Shown one piece after another: positions 14,608 through 19,929 of a stretch of 19,929 nt of DNA; the stretch's first letter is position 1; every line of letters starts with the position of its first letter. Source of the DNA: Thiopontia sp964344435 (GTDB lineage Bacteria; Pseudomonadota; Gammaproteobacteria; GCF-002020875); contig CAYFNH010000042.1 in assembly GCA_964344435.1 (NCBI GenBank), forward strand, positions 1 to 19,929. The letters are read 5' to 3'. The notes beneath the pieces were generated by a model. The model was not told the origin of the DNA, did no database searches, and was given only the letters and a program-made list of their open reading frames with translations. A program made the translations under genes and the position numbers.

Positions 14608-15696
14608 ATGAAAGTACTGTTCAGAATGCTGGCCTCTATTTTGCCGGGTGTAGTTGTGGGGCTTGGGGTAATTGCCTACCTGGAGCGTGAGGCGCTTCAG
14701 GAGCAGTGGTTGCTCTACTCCACGGGCCAGGCACCGACCCACAACGATACGTTGTCGCAGGCAGCGCCATACAGAGAGGGGCCTATTCCATCCCGCAAGC
14801 TGGATATCCCCGAGCAGTTCAATCCCCGGCCGGTACCTTCGCCGGAACCAGAGCCAGCCGTTTCATTGGCTCCAGGCGCACAAAAATTGGAGAAACCGGA
14901 GCGCCAGTTACCACAGCGTAGTGCTCAACCGTCTGTAGAATCAGCCAACAACAATACACAGAAGACTCGGCCCGGGACGAAGATCTCACAACCGGATCTG
15001 GCCGAGGTAATTGGACTACAGCAGAGCAAGCCCAAGCCAGCGGATTCGGTAGAGGACCCATCTGATAGTCTGCCCAGCGAGCAGTTTTCTCAGCAGCAGC
15101 CTGAGTACCCCATGGTTGAGACAGACAGTGCGCCACAGACCCCTGGCGTGCAGGTGGTTGAGCCAGCGCCGGACAAGCAGGGCCTACCGATAGAGAGTGA
15201 GGGGGAACTGGTGGATCAGGTGGCAGACTCTGTAGCGGGGCTGGACGAGTCGTTGGCTTCACTGGGAGAGCCGATTGGCCGCCTCGCCAGGCAGTTCGAC
15301 CCTCGTGCAGGTCAGCGACCGATGGTGACGGAAGAGGCAGAGCAGAGTGGTGAGGCAATCTGGGGTGTGGGTGAGCAGCATGCCGAGGAGGAGTCTCAAC
15401 TGCAGTGGCTCTGGAACCGTGGACGCCAGGCCTTCTGGGAAGGGAATTATGAGCAGGCGATTGAGAGTTACCGTCTGCTGCTGGAAGAGGATGACATGAA
15501 TCCGGATGCGTGGGGTGAGTTGGGTAACATCTACTACGCCAACAAGGATTGGGTGCGTGCAGTACGTGCCTTTGGCAGGGCAGCGGTAGCATTGATTGGG
15601 GCACAACGGGTTGAGGAGGCAAAAAAGATCATTCAGGTAATTCGTACCATTGATCCTGATCTGGCCGATCAGCTGGAGCAGGAGACGGCGGGATAA
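14608..15696 (+). CDS. Membrane-anchored TPR-domain protein
   Basis: The protein has 362 residues. A short N-terminus with one membrane helix (about residues 9-25, ILPGVVVGLGVIAYL) anchors it in the inner membrane, with most of the chain outside. Residues about 35-260 are a low-complexity linker rich in Pro, Gln, Glu and Ser. Residues about 268-330 form a tetratricopeptide-like helical repeat pair (LWNRGRQAFWEGNYEQAIESY, then AWGELGNIYYANKDWVRAVRAF), ending in a short helical tail. TPR repeats bind other proteins, so it may scaffold an envelope complex. The gene follows the LolA-like gene by 43 bp but appears to have its own promoter. No more specific family is recognised. Confidence 0.8.
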   Translation: MKVLFRMLASILPGVVVGLGVIAYLEREALQEQWLLYSTGQAPTHNDTLSQAAPYREGPIPSRKLDIPEQFNPRPVPSPEPEPAVSLAPGAQKLEKPERQLPQRSAQPSVESANNNTQKTRPGTKISQPDLAEVIGLQQSKPKPADSVEDPSDSLPSEQFSQQQPEYPMVETDSAPQTPGVQVVEPAPDKQGLPIESEGELVDQVADSVAGLDESLASLGEPIGRLARQFDPRAGQRPMVTEEAEQSGEAIWGVGEQHAEEESQLQWLWNRGRQAFWEGNYEQAIESYRLLLEEDDMNPDAWGELGNIYYANKDWVRAVRAFGRAAVALIGAQRVEEAKKIIQVIRTIDPDLADQLEQETAG

Positions 15697-15805
15697 GTTC
15701 AACAAAACAGCATGTTAGAATTTGTTAATGTTAGACTTTTCCCATTTTTTCTTTTAAAAAAAACGTGCTAGAGTGCGTGCACCATAACCAGTGCAGGGTC
15801 TATTT

Positions 15806-16399
15806 ATGTCAGAAAAAAACACAACAGAAGAGAATATGGAGACGCTCTCTCCATCCAGTTCACCGCTATCTCAGGGGACAACAACCATCAACGGTCAGCC
15901 GCTGGAACGTTTTGCCAGCTGCTTTGAGAAGAGTGCGCGTCGCTGGGAGATGGTGGTGTATCCGGCCCTGTTTGCCTTCTGTGTACTCTCCATCTACGGT
16001 TTTTACATGATCTACCACCTGACCCAGGACATGTCTCACATTGCTCGTAATATTCAGGTGATGTCGACCAGTATCGACCCCTACATGGGGCAGCATATGG
16101 CGAGCATGGTGGATGGTATCGAGAATATGTCGAGCAATGTCCAGGTGATGACCCGAAACCTCAATGCAATTGATGGCAATATGGAGGCAATTACCGTTTC
16201 GATGGAGGATATGCGTGGCAGTATGCAGCAGATTACCGGCCACACCAAGACCCTGGAGCCGATGATGGCCAGCATGAGCAATCTTGACCAGTCTACCAAG
16301 CATATGGCCAACAGTACCTTCCACATGACCCGGGAGATGGGTTCAATCAATCGTGGGATGTCTCCACGAGGTATGTTCTCCCGCTTCAGCCCGTTCTGA
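15806..16399 (+). CDS. Single-pass membrane protein with Met-rich coiled coil
   Basis: Start ATG 15806 (MSEKNTTEENMETL) has an AGGG about 9 nt upstream; an earlier in-frame ATG at 15791 is less likely. The product has 197 residues. A Ser/Thr-rich cytoplasmic head (about 1-45) leads to one membrane helix (about 50-72, VVYPALFAFCVLSIYGFYMIY). A long periplasmic coiled-coil-like region follows, with methionine at roughly every third to fifth position (HMASMVDGIENMSSNVQVM and similar). It ends in a Gly/Arg/Phe tail, MSPRGMFSRFSPF. The arrangement resembles tethering or MCE-associated and methyl-accepting-like stalks, but no family is recognised. It ends just before a bidirectional terminator. Confidence 0.75.
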   Translation: MSEKNTTEENMETLSPSSSPLSQGTTTINGQPLERFASCFEKSARRWEMVVYPALFAFCVLSIYGFYMIYHLTQDMSHIARNIQVMSTSIDPYMGQHMASMVDGIENMSSNVQVMTRNLNAIDGNMEAITVSMEDMRGSMQQITGHTKTLEPMMASMSNLDQSTKHMANSTFHMTREMGSINRGMSPRGMFSRFSPF

Positions 16400-16422
16400 A
16401 GCAATTCCCCCGTGAAGAATAT

Positions 16423-16451
16423 GAAAAAGGGCGCTTGAGGCGCCCTTTTTC
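16423..16451. terminator. Bidirectional intrinsic terminator
   Basis: GAAAAAGGGCGC (16423-16434) and GCGCCCTTTTTC (16440-16451) form a perfect 12-bp stem with a 5-nt loop. The stem ends in a T run on either strand. It lies between the convergent coiled-coil gene (plus, ends 16399) and DUF302 gene (minus, ends 16470), so it can serve both. Confidence 0.9.
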
Positions 16452-16469
16452 AATGTGGGGCGCGCTAAA

Positions 16470-16955
16470 TCAGAAGGCCCCTTCTGCGGCCCCGCTGATG
16501 ATATTGCTGATCTTGGTGGCGATGGTCTGTGCCATCTCCTGTTCTTTCGGAGGCATGTTCATCATGGTGATCATCTCCGGGTTCATGCTCCACATTCTTA
16601 CCTTGCCATCCAACCCCTCAACCACTGCGATACGACAAGGCATGACAATGACAAAGGCATCCGAGATATCGGCCAGCTTGGCTGCTGTCTGTGCGTCGCA
16701 AATATTATGGATGCTCAGATGACGGTAGGTTTCACCGGAGACCTTCTCTACCTGCTTGCTGAGTGGAAACATGGCAACGTGAAGAATTTCCTCACTGATG
16801 GCCAGCTGTTTGATGGACTCATCCACTTCAGAGGCGCTGATGCCCTCCTCTACCTCGGTAGAGACAAAGAGGTCATTGAACTCAAAACCGGCATAGCTCT
16901 GTGCAGTGGTGAGGAAGAGGGCCAGAGAGGCCAGTACATGGATAAGTCTTTGCAT
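16470..16955 (-). CDS. Secreted DUF302 family protein
   Basis: This 161-residue protein has a typical signal peptide (cleavage likely after Ala22, in TAQSYA-GF). The mature part matches DUF302: HVAMFPLSKQVEKVSG, the YRHLSIHNICDAQTA block with His83 and Cys86, and then AFVIVMPCRIAVVEG with Cys107, which continues into KVRMWSMNPEMI. DUF302 proteins are small alpha/beta folds of uncertain role, common in sulfur- and methane-oxidising proteobacteria and sometimes near redox proteins. The start has a strong AAGGAG (16965-16971) about 9 nt upstream on the minus strand. The gene converges with the Met-rich coiled-coil gene, and both share the terminator between them. Translation signals and family fit make this a secure gene; its function is unknown. 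Confidence 0.85.
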   Translation of the reverse strand: MQRLIHVLASLALFLTTAQSYAGFEFNDLFVSTEVEEGISASEVDESIKQLAISEEILHVAMFPLSKQVEKVSGETYRHLSIHNICDAQTAAKLADISDAFVIVMPCRIAVVEGLDGKVRMWSMNPEMITMMNMPPKEQEMAQTIATKISNIISGAAEGAF

Positions 16956-17076
16956 TCTTTTTTAACTCCTTGCATTCAGTTCGGGTATTCAGCGAAAACG
17001 TTGAACTGGTAATGGTATGTCATTTACCCAGGCCATACAAAGGATGTAGATCACAAAAGGGGAAGAGAGCAGCGGG

Positions 17077-17256
17077 TCAGAGTGGTTTACCCAGAAAGAT
17101 GCTGGAGAGAGAGGAGAGTACCTGTGGCTCCAGGGTAAAGGCGAGTAGCAGCAGGATGATTGCAGCAACCCCCAGACCATAGAAGATGCCTGTGGTGGTC
17201 GAGAAGAGAAGTTCGATCAGAGCTCGACTTCCTTGGGGTTTGTATTCAGTCTCCAT
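17077..17256 (-). CDS. Small single-span membrane protein
   Basis: The 59-residue product begins METEYKPQGS and contains one strong hydrophobic helix (about residues 23-43, GIFYGLGVAAIILLLLAF), followed by a short polar tail. An earlier in-frame ATG at 17316 lies inside an inverted repeat and would add a poorly structured extension, so I prefer 17256. The ribosome binding site is weak. It lies upstream of the DUF302 gene on the same strand with about 120 bp between. It could be a real small membrane protein, but no family is recognised. Confidence 0.45.
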   Translation of the reverse strand: METEYKPQGSRALIELLFSTTTGIFYGLGVAAIILLLLAFTLEPQVLSSLSSIFLGKPL

Positions 17257-17292
17257 GACTTCACTGTAAGGGAAGCTCTGATTAAGTCTGGA

Positions 17293-17401
17293 CGAGATAG
17301 GTTGTGACCATAGCATCCAAGATCAAGGCGAAGATCGCAGCCAATACTGCAGTATTAGCAAGATTTTCAACGAAGATATTGGATGCTATGGGTGCGAGAT
17401 A
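17293..17401. repeat. Candidate MITE-like inverted-repeat element with flanking direct repeats
   Basis: Perfect 13-bp inverted arms, CCATAGCATCCAA (17308-17320) and TTGGATGCTATGG (17379-17391), surround a 14-bp perfect palindrome AATACTGCAGTATT (17343-17356). A 7-bp direct repeat, CGAGATA, flanks the structure at 17293-17299 and 17395-17401, resembling a target-site duplication. No transposase is encoded. The direct repeats do not abut the arms (8 and 3 bp gaps), so the transposon interpretation is tentative. Confidence 0.5.
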
Positions 17402-17438
17402 TCTGTTCATGACTTATTCAGGGTTTCCTAAGTATAAC

Positions 17439-17482
17439 AGAAAGGGGAATAAATACGCAGAATTACGTATATTCCCCTTTCT
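17439..17482. repeat. Long hairpin downstream of the Spy-like gene
   Basis: AGAAAGGGGAATA (17439-17451) and TATTCCCCTTTCT (17470-17482) are perfect 13-bp inverted repeats, with TACG/CGTA pairing continuing into the loop. It lies about 20 bp beyond the minus-strand Spy-like stop. It could help end that transcript, although no clear T run follows, or it could belong with the neighbouring inverted-repeat element. Confidence 0.6.
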
Positions 17483-17502
17483 TATCCAGGTCTTATCCGG
17501 TT

Positions 17503-17871
17503 TTACCAGAAATCTCTCTGCATTCTATACCCTTTTTTATAAGGGCTACGATTACGTTCACAACCACGGATTGCCATCATGTCCTCCAACTGTGTGGGAG
17601 ACAGGATCTCGGCAAGCTGCTGTTGCATCTGTTCTCGTTGAACGCGGCGCTCCTTGCGCAGTGTGCGGCGTTTTTCCCGTTGTGCCTCAAACAGTGCAGT
17701 GAGCTCCTGAACCTGGGTATCGCTTAGATCCAGTCGATCCTGCAGCTGTTCAATCGGGGGTGGGCCCTTGGGCCCATTGCCTCCCCATCCGGGCCCCATT
17801 GCGTAGACAGATCCAGTGGCCAGAATTGCGGCCACCGCGATGGCTGCTGTGCTTTTCAGATTGATTTTCAT
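17503..17871 (-). CDS. Spy/CpxP-like periplasmic envelope-stress protein
   Basis: I place the start at ATG 17871 (MKINLKSTAA), 7 nt behind AGGAGA, rather than at the ATG two codons upstream, which sits too close to it. The protein has 122 residues, with a signal peptide ending SVYA (cleavage after residue 24) and a Gly/Pro-rich N-terminus. A helical, highly charged part carries two LTxxQ-type motifs, LSDTQ (49-53) and LSPTQ (90-94), the hallmark of the Spy/CpxP family of ATP-independent chaperones and stress modulators. It is divergent from the BaeS-like kinase gene, and in E. coli spy is a BaeR target, so feedback control is plausible. The symbol is not assigned because Spy, CpxP and related proteins cannot be told apart here. 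Confidence 0.85.
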   Translation of the reverse strand: MKINLKSTAAIAVAAILATGSVYAMGPGWGGNGPKGPPPIEQLQDRLDLSDTQVQELTALFEAQREKRRTLRKERRVQREQMQQQLAEILSPTQLEDMMAIRGCERNRSPYKKGYRMQRDFW

Positions 17872-17895
17872 GATCATCTCTCCTTGCTGGTTGTT

Positions 17896-17917
17896 GAGGA
17901 CAGATCGGTCTGTCCTC
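17896..17917. promoter_or_regulatory. Inverted repeat in the leader of the Spy-like gene
   Basis: GAGGACAGA (17896-17904) and TCTGTCCTC (17909-17917) are perfect 9-bp arms around TCGG. The repeat lies 25-46 bp upstream of the Spy-like start on the minus strand, so it is either an mRNA leader hairpin or an operator. Confidence 0.5.
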
Positions 17918-17999
17918 TTGTTTACAACGATAAGGGGCGACCTTGCAGGGAATAGGGATAGAGTGTGGAGAAAGTATGAAATTGAGGTATCAATGATTT

Positions 18000-18026
18000 C
18001 AAAAGTAATGGCGGCCACTGCTTTTG
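18000..18026. promoter_or_regulatory. 27-bp near-palindrome between the Spy-like and kinase genes
   Basis: CAAAAGTAATGGC (18000-18012) and GCCACTGCTTTTG (18014-18026) are inverted copies with two mismatches in 13 and a single central base. The site lies in the divergent promoter region, 78 bp before the kinase ATG. It looks like an operator for a dimeric regulator, but the regulator is unknown. Confidence 0.4.
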
Positions 18027-18057
18027 AGACGAATGATGTGGCTGCAAGCGATCCTTC

Positions 18058-18077
18058 TTATTTTCTCCATATTGGGG
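18058..18077 (+). promoter_or_regulatory. BaeR-box-like site upstream of the kinase gene
   Basis: TTATTTTCTCCATATTGGGG closely follows the E. coli BaeR consensus as I recall it (TTTTTCTCCATDATTGGC), with one base missing at the D position. A half-match, TTTCTCCA, occurs on the minus strand at 17966-17973, upstream of the Spy-like gene. This suggests that the BaeR-like regulator controls both divergent units. Confidence 0.5.
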
Positions 18078-18103
18078 ATGGCAGATAGCGGTATAGTCTC
18101 GTC

Positions 18104-19483
18104 ATGCGTATCAAGATCTGGCACAAGCTCTTTCTCGCGATTCTGTTGGTGGTAATGGCGGTGCTTGCGCTCAATTTACTGCTCTCCAGCTTCAGTTTTG
18201 AACGAGGATTCTCACGCTTTATAGAAGAGAGGCGGCTGGAGAAGCTGGATGGCTTGCGTGAGAGGCTAGTGGAGCACTACCGTAAGTATGGGGGATGGGC
18301 AGCGCTGCAGAATGATTCGGAACGCTGGGTTCAGTTGCTGGAGGCGGCAGATCTCAACCTGCCGCGAGCAGGAAAGCGTGGCTTGGGCCAGCGTCCGCGA
18401 GGGCGTTACCCGACAGAATTTCTGGGGTTGCTGGATCGGGACCAAGTGCCGATCATCGGTTCTCCCCCGGGAATGCGGGATCAACTGTTGTCGATTGAGC
18501 AGGATGCGCAGGTGATCGGGTATCTCAAGATTATGGTGCGTAAACCGATGCGTAGCCGGTTGGAGCGCCGCTTTTCCCGGCAGCTTAAACAGAACCTTCT
18601 GCTGACTGCAGTCCTCTCACTGGTGATTGCAGCGATCGCTGCCCTGTTGTTGGCGCGGCTGTTCAATCGTCCCATTGCACAACTGGCAGAGATGGCTCGT
18701 GAGCTGACCGCAGGCCGTTTCGAGAGCCGGGTAAGCCTTAATCGTCGAGATGAGTTTGGAGCATTGGCAGCAGACCTGAATACCCTTGCACAGACACTGG
18801 AGCAGAATCGGCAGGCGCGTAGACAGTGGATTGCGGATATCTCTCACGAATTGCGTACGCCACTGACCGTGTTGCGAGGTGAGCTGGAGGCGATGGAGGA
18901 TGGGGTACGTCCATTGAACCGTGATTCGATCCGCTCGCTTTCACTGGAGGTGAAACAGCTCAAGCGGCTGGTGGATGATCTCTTTCAGCTTTCACTCTCT
19001 GATCAGGGTGCGCTCGACTACCAGAAGGAGCCGGTTGATGTGGTCGCACTGCTCCGTCAGGTAGTGGCAGGGTTTGAGCACAGCGTGCACAACCGGCAGC
19101 TTCAGCTGGAGTCCCGCTGTGAGCAGGAGGTGGTGTTATGGGTTGATCCACAGCGTCTGACCCAGCTGGTCACCAACCTGCTGGAGAACAGCCAGCGTTA
19201 TACCGATGCCGGTGGCGAGATCCGGATCTGGTGTGAACAGGATGCACACCATTGGAGACTACATCTGGAAGACACCCCTCCCGGCGTACCAGCACAACAG
19301 ATCGGACGGCTGTTTGAGCGCCTCTATCGGGCAGAGGGTTCTCGCAACCGTCGACAGGGGGGATCCGGTCTGGGGCTCTCGATTGCACGAGCGATTGCAG
19401 AGGCACATGGGGGTACCCTTTCTGCACAAGCCTCTGTATTGGGCGGACTCTGGATTACACTACAGCTTCCACGGGAGAAGTAG
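18104..19483 (+). CDS. baeS: BaeS-like sensor histidine kinase
   Basis: This is a membrane sensor kinase of 459 residues. An N-terminal helix (about 7-28) and a second helix (about 164-186) enclose a periplasmic sensor of about 135 residues. A HAMP domain follows (ARLFNRPIAQL through TLAQTLEQN). The phosphoacceptor is His248 in ISHELRTPL, and the ATP-binding domain has the N box NLLENSQRYT (Asn358, Asn362) and a glycine loop GGSGLGLS (419-426). Similarity to E. coli BaeS is strong through LTVLRGELEAMEDGVRP and FERLYRAEGSRNR. BaeS senses envelope stress and activates BaeR, which controls RND efflux and spy in E. coli. The regulator gene begins 3 bp after the stop. A BaeR-box-like site lies just upstream, which suggests autoregulation. 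Confidence 0.9.
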   Translation: MRIKIWHKLFLAILLVVMAVLALNLLLSSFSFERGFSRFIEERRLEKLDGLRERLVEHYRKYGGWAALQNDSERWVQLLEAADLNLPRAGKRGLGQRPRGRYPTEFLGLLDRDQVPIIGSPPGMRDQLLSIEQDAQVIGYLKIMVRKPMRSRLERRFSRQLKQNLLLTAVLSLVIAAIAALLLARLFNRPIAQLAEMARELTAGRFESRVSLNRRDEFGALAADLNTLAQTLEQNRQARRQWIADISHELRTPLTVLRGELEAMEDGVRPLNRDSIRSLSLEVKQLKRLVDDLFQLSLSDQGALDYQKEPVDVVALLRQVVAGFEHSVHNRQLQLESRCEQEVVLWVDPQRLTQLVTNLLENSQRYTDAGGEIRIWCEQDAHHWRLHLEDTPPGVPAQQIGRLFERLYRAEGSRNRRQGGSGLGLSIARAIAEAHGGTLSAQASVLGGLWITLQLPREK

Positions 19484-19486
19484 GGC

Positions 19487-19915
19487 ATGACACAGAAACG
19501 GATACTGGTGGTTGAGGATGAAGAGAAGATCGCACAGCTGCTACTGGACTATCTCAATAACAGCGGTTACCGCGGTCACTGGATTGCAGATGGCACCGAA
19601 GTGGTTGCATGGGTACGGCAGCACTCCCCGGACCTTGTGCTGCTGGATCTGATGTTGCCTGGAAAGGATGGGCTCGAGATCTGCAAGGAGTTGCGTCGTT
19701 TTACTCAGGTTCCGGTGATGATGGTGACGGCACGGGTGGAGGAGATTGATCGTATTCTTGGGCTGGAGATCGGGGCCAATGACTACATCTGCAAACCGTT
19801 TAGTCCACGTGAGGTGATGGCTCGGATCAAGGCGCTGTTCCGCACACTGCAGTGGTCACAGGAAAAAGAGGAAGCTAGGAGTTTGTCGGATTTAGCCTCA
19901 GGAGTAGCGCGCTGA
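19487..19915 (+). CDS. baeR: BaeR-like response regulator, receiver domain only
   Basis: The receiver domain is complete: acidic Glu10-Asp11-Glu12, phosphoacceptor Asp54 in LLDLMLPG, Thr81 and Lys103. The stretch EEIDRILGLEIGANDYICKPFSPREV is close to E. coli BaeR. BaeR is about 240 residues with a C-terminal winged helix, whereas this frame ends at residue 142 with the unrelated tail ARSLSDLASGVAR and TGA 19913-19915. Neither of the other two frames shows winged-helix sequence in the remaining bases. The DNA-binding domain is therefore missing or displaced beyond the window by an insertion, rearrangement or assembly join. If the truncation is real, the protein could not bind DNA in the usual way. 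The pairing with the kinase 3 bp upstream is clear. Confidence 0.8.
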   Translation: MTQKRILVVEDEEKIAQLLLDYLNNSGYRGHWIADGTEVVAWVRQHSPDLVLLDLMLPGKDGLEICKELRRFTQVPVMMVTARVEEIDRILGLEIGANDYICKPFSPREVMARIKALFRTLQWSQEKEEARSLSDLASGVAR

Positions 19916-19929
19916 GCGTTTCTGACATT

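Noticed and set aside
16455..17012. 185-codon plus-strand open frame opposite the DUF302 gene
   Set aside because: It is the antisense shadow of a convincing minus-strand gene with a signal peptide and a strong ribosome binding site.
17304..17702. 132-codon plus-strand open frame
   Set aside because: It begins inside the inverted-repeat element and ends inside the antisense of the Spy-like gene; there is no ribosome binding site and no recognisable domain.
1..19929. CRISPR array, tRNA or rRNA genes
   Set aside because: I saw no regularly spaced repeats, cloverleaf with a conserved T-arm, or rRNA signature in the non-coding stretches.

Overview
The window looks like chromosomal DNA of a gammaproteobacterium. 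The evidence is a BaeS/BaeR-type two-component pair beside a Spy-like periplasmic protein, a RecJ with its usual small upstream neighbour, and a proteobacterial RND efflux operon. The envelope proteins resemble those of free-living or symbiotic sulfur-oxidising lineages, but nothing here fixes the genus.

Region 1 (1-5626) is the 3' part of a type I restriction-modification locus. An hsdR gene of 1078 codons (2390-5626) is preceded by a RhuM-family gene (194-1234) and a Fic/DOC gene with a RhuM-like N-terminus (1410-2393). The first 130-150 bp of hsdR occurs three times: as a truncated copy before rhuM (39-197), as a decayed copy before fic (1231-1413), and as the true hsdR start (2390). Four junctions carry an ATGA stop/start overlap (copy 1/rhuM, rhuM/copy 2, the copy 2 frame/fic, and fic/hsdR), so the two accessory genes sit like cassettes between partial hsdR copies. 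Each accessory gene also carries a perfect inverted repeat (12-bp or 11-bp arms, 5-nt A/T loop) that starts at the same codon offset behind its N-terminal DNA-binding-like domain, although the two repeats differ in sequence. This is the strongest candidate here for an undescribed system. hsdR itself has a REP/MITE-like palindromic insert read through in frame.

Region 2 (5718-7819) holds a shortened gene of the family usually found upstream of recJ, overlapping recJ by ATGA. A 349-bp non-coding region follows (7820-8168), with a perfect DnaA box, a second near-match in the opposite orientation and a repeated ACCCCACAGG motif.

Region 3 (8169-16399) is an envelope gene cluster, all on the plus strand: an SCP-2-like protein, a periplasmic adaptor, a large RND permease, a secreted protein of unknown function, a LolA-fold-like secreted protein, a TPR protein with an N-terminal membrane anchor, and a Met-rich coiled-coil membrane protein. 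The combination of sterol-carrier-like, RND and LolA-like proteins suggests handling of a lipid or other hydrophobic cargo, which is inference. A strong bidirectional terminator at 16423-16451 closes it.

Region 4 (16470-19929) has a minus-strand DUF302 protein, a small membrane protein, an inverted-repeat-rich stretch that looks like a small mobile or repeat element, and a minus-strand Spy/CpxP-like gene. This last gene is divergent from a BaeS-like kinase and a BaeR-like regulator. A near-match to the E. coli BaeR box lies just upstream of the kinase gene. The regulator stops after its receiver domain, close to the window edge.
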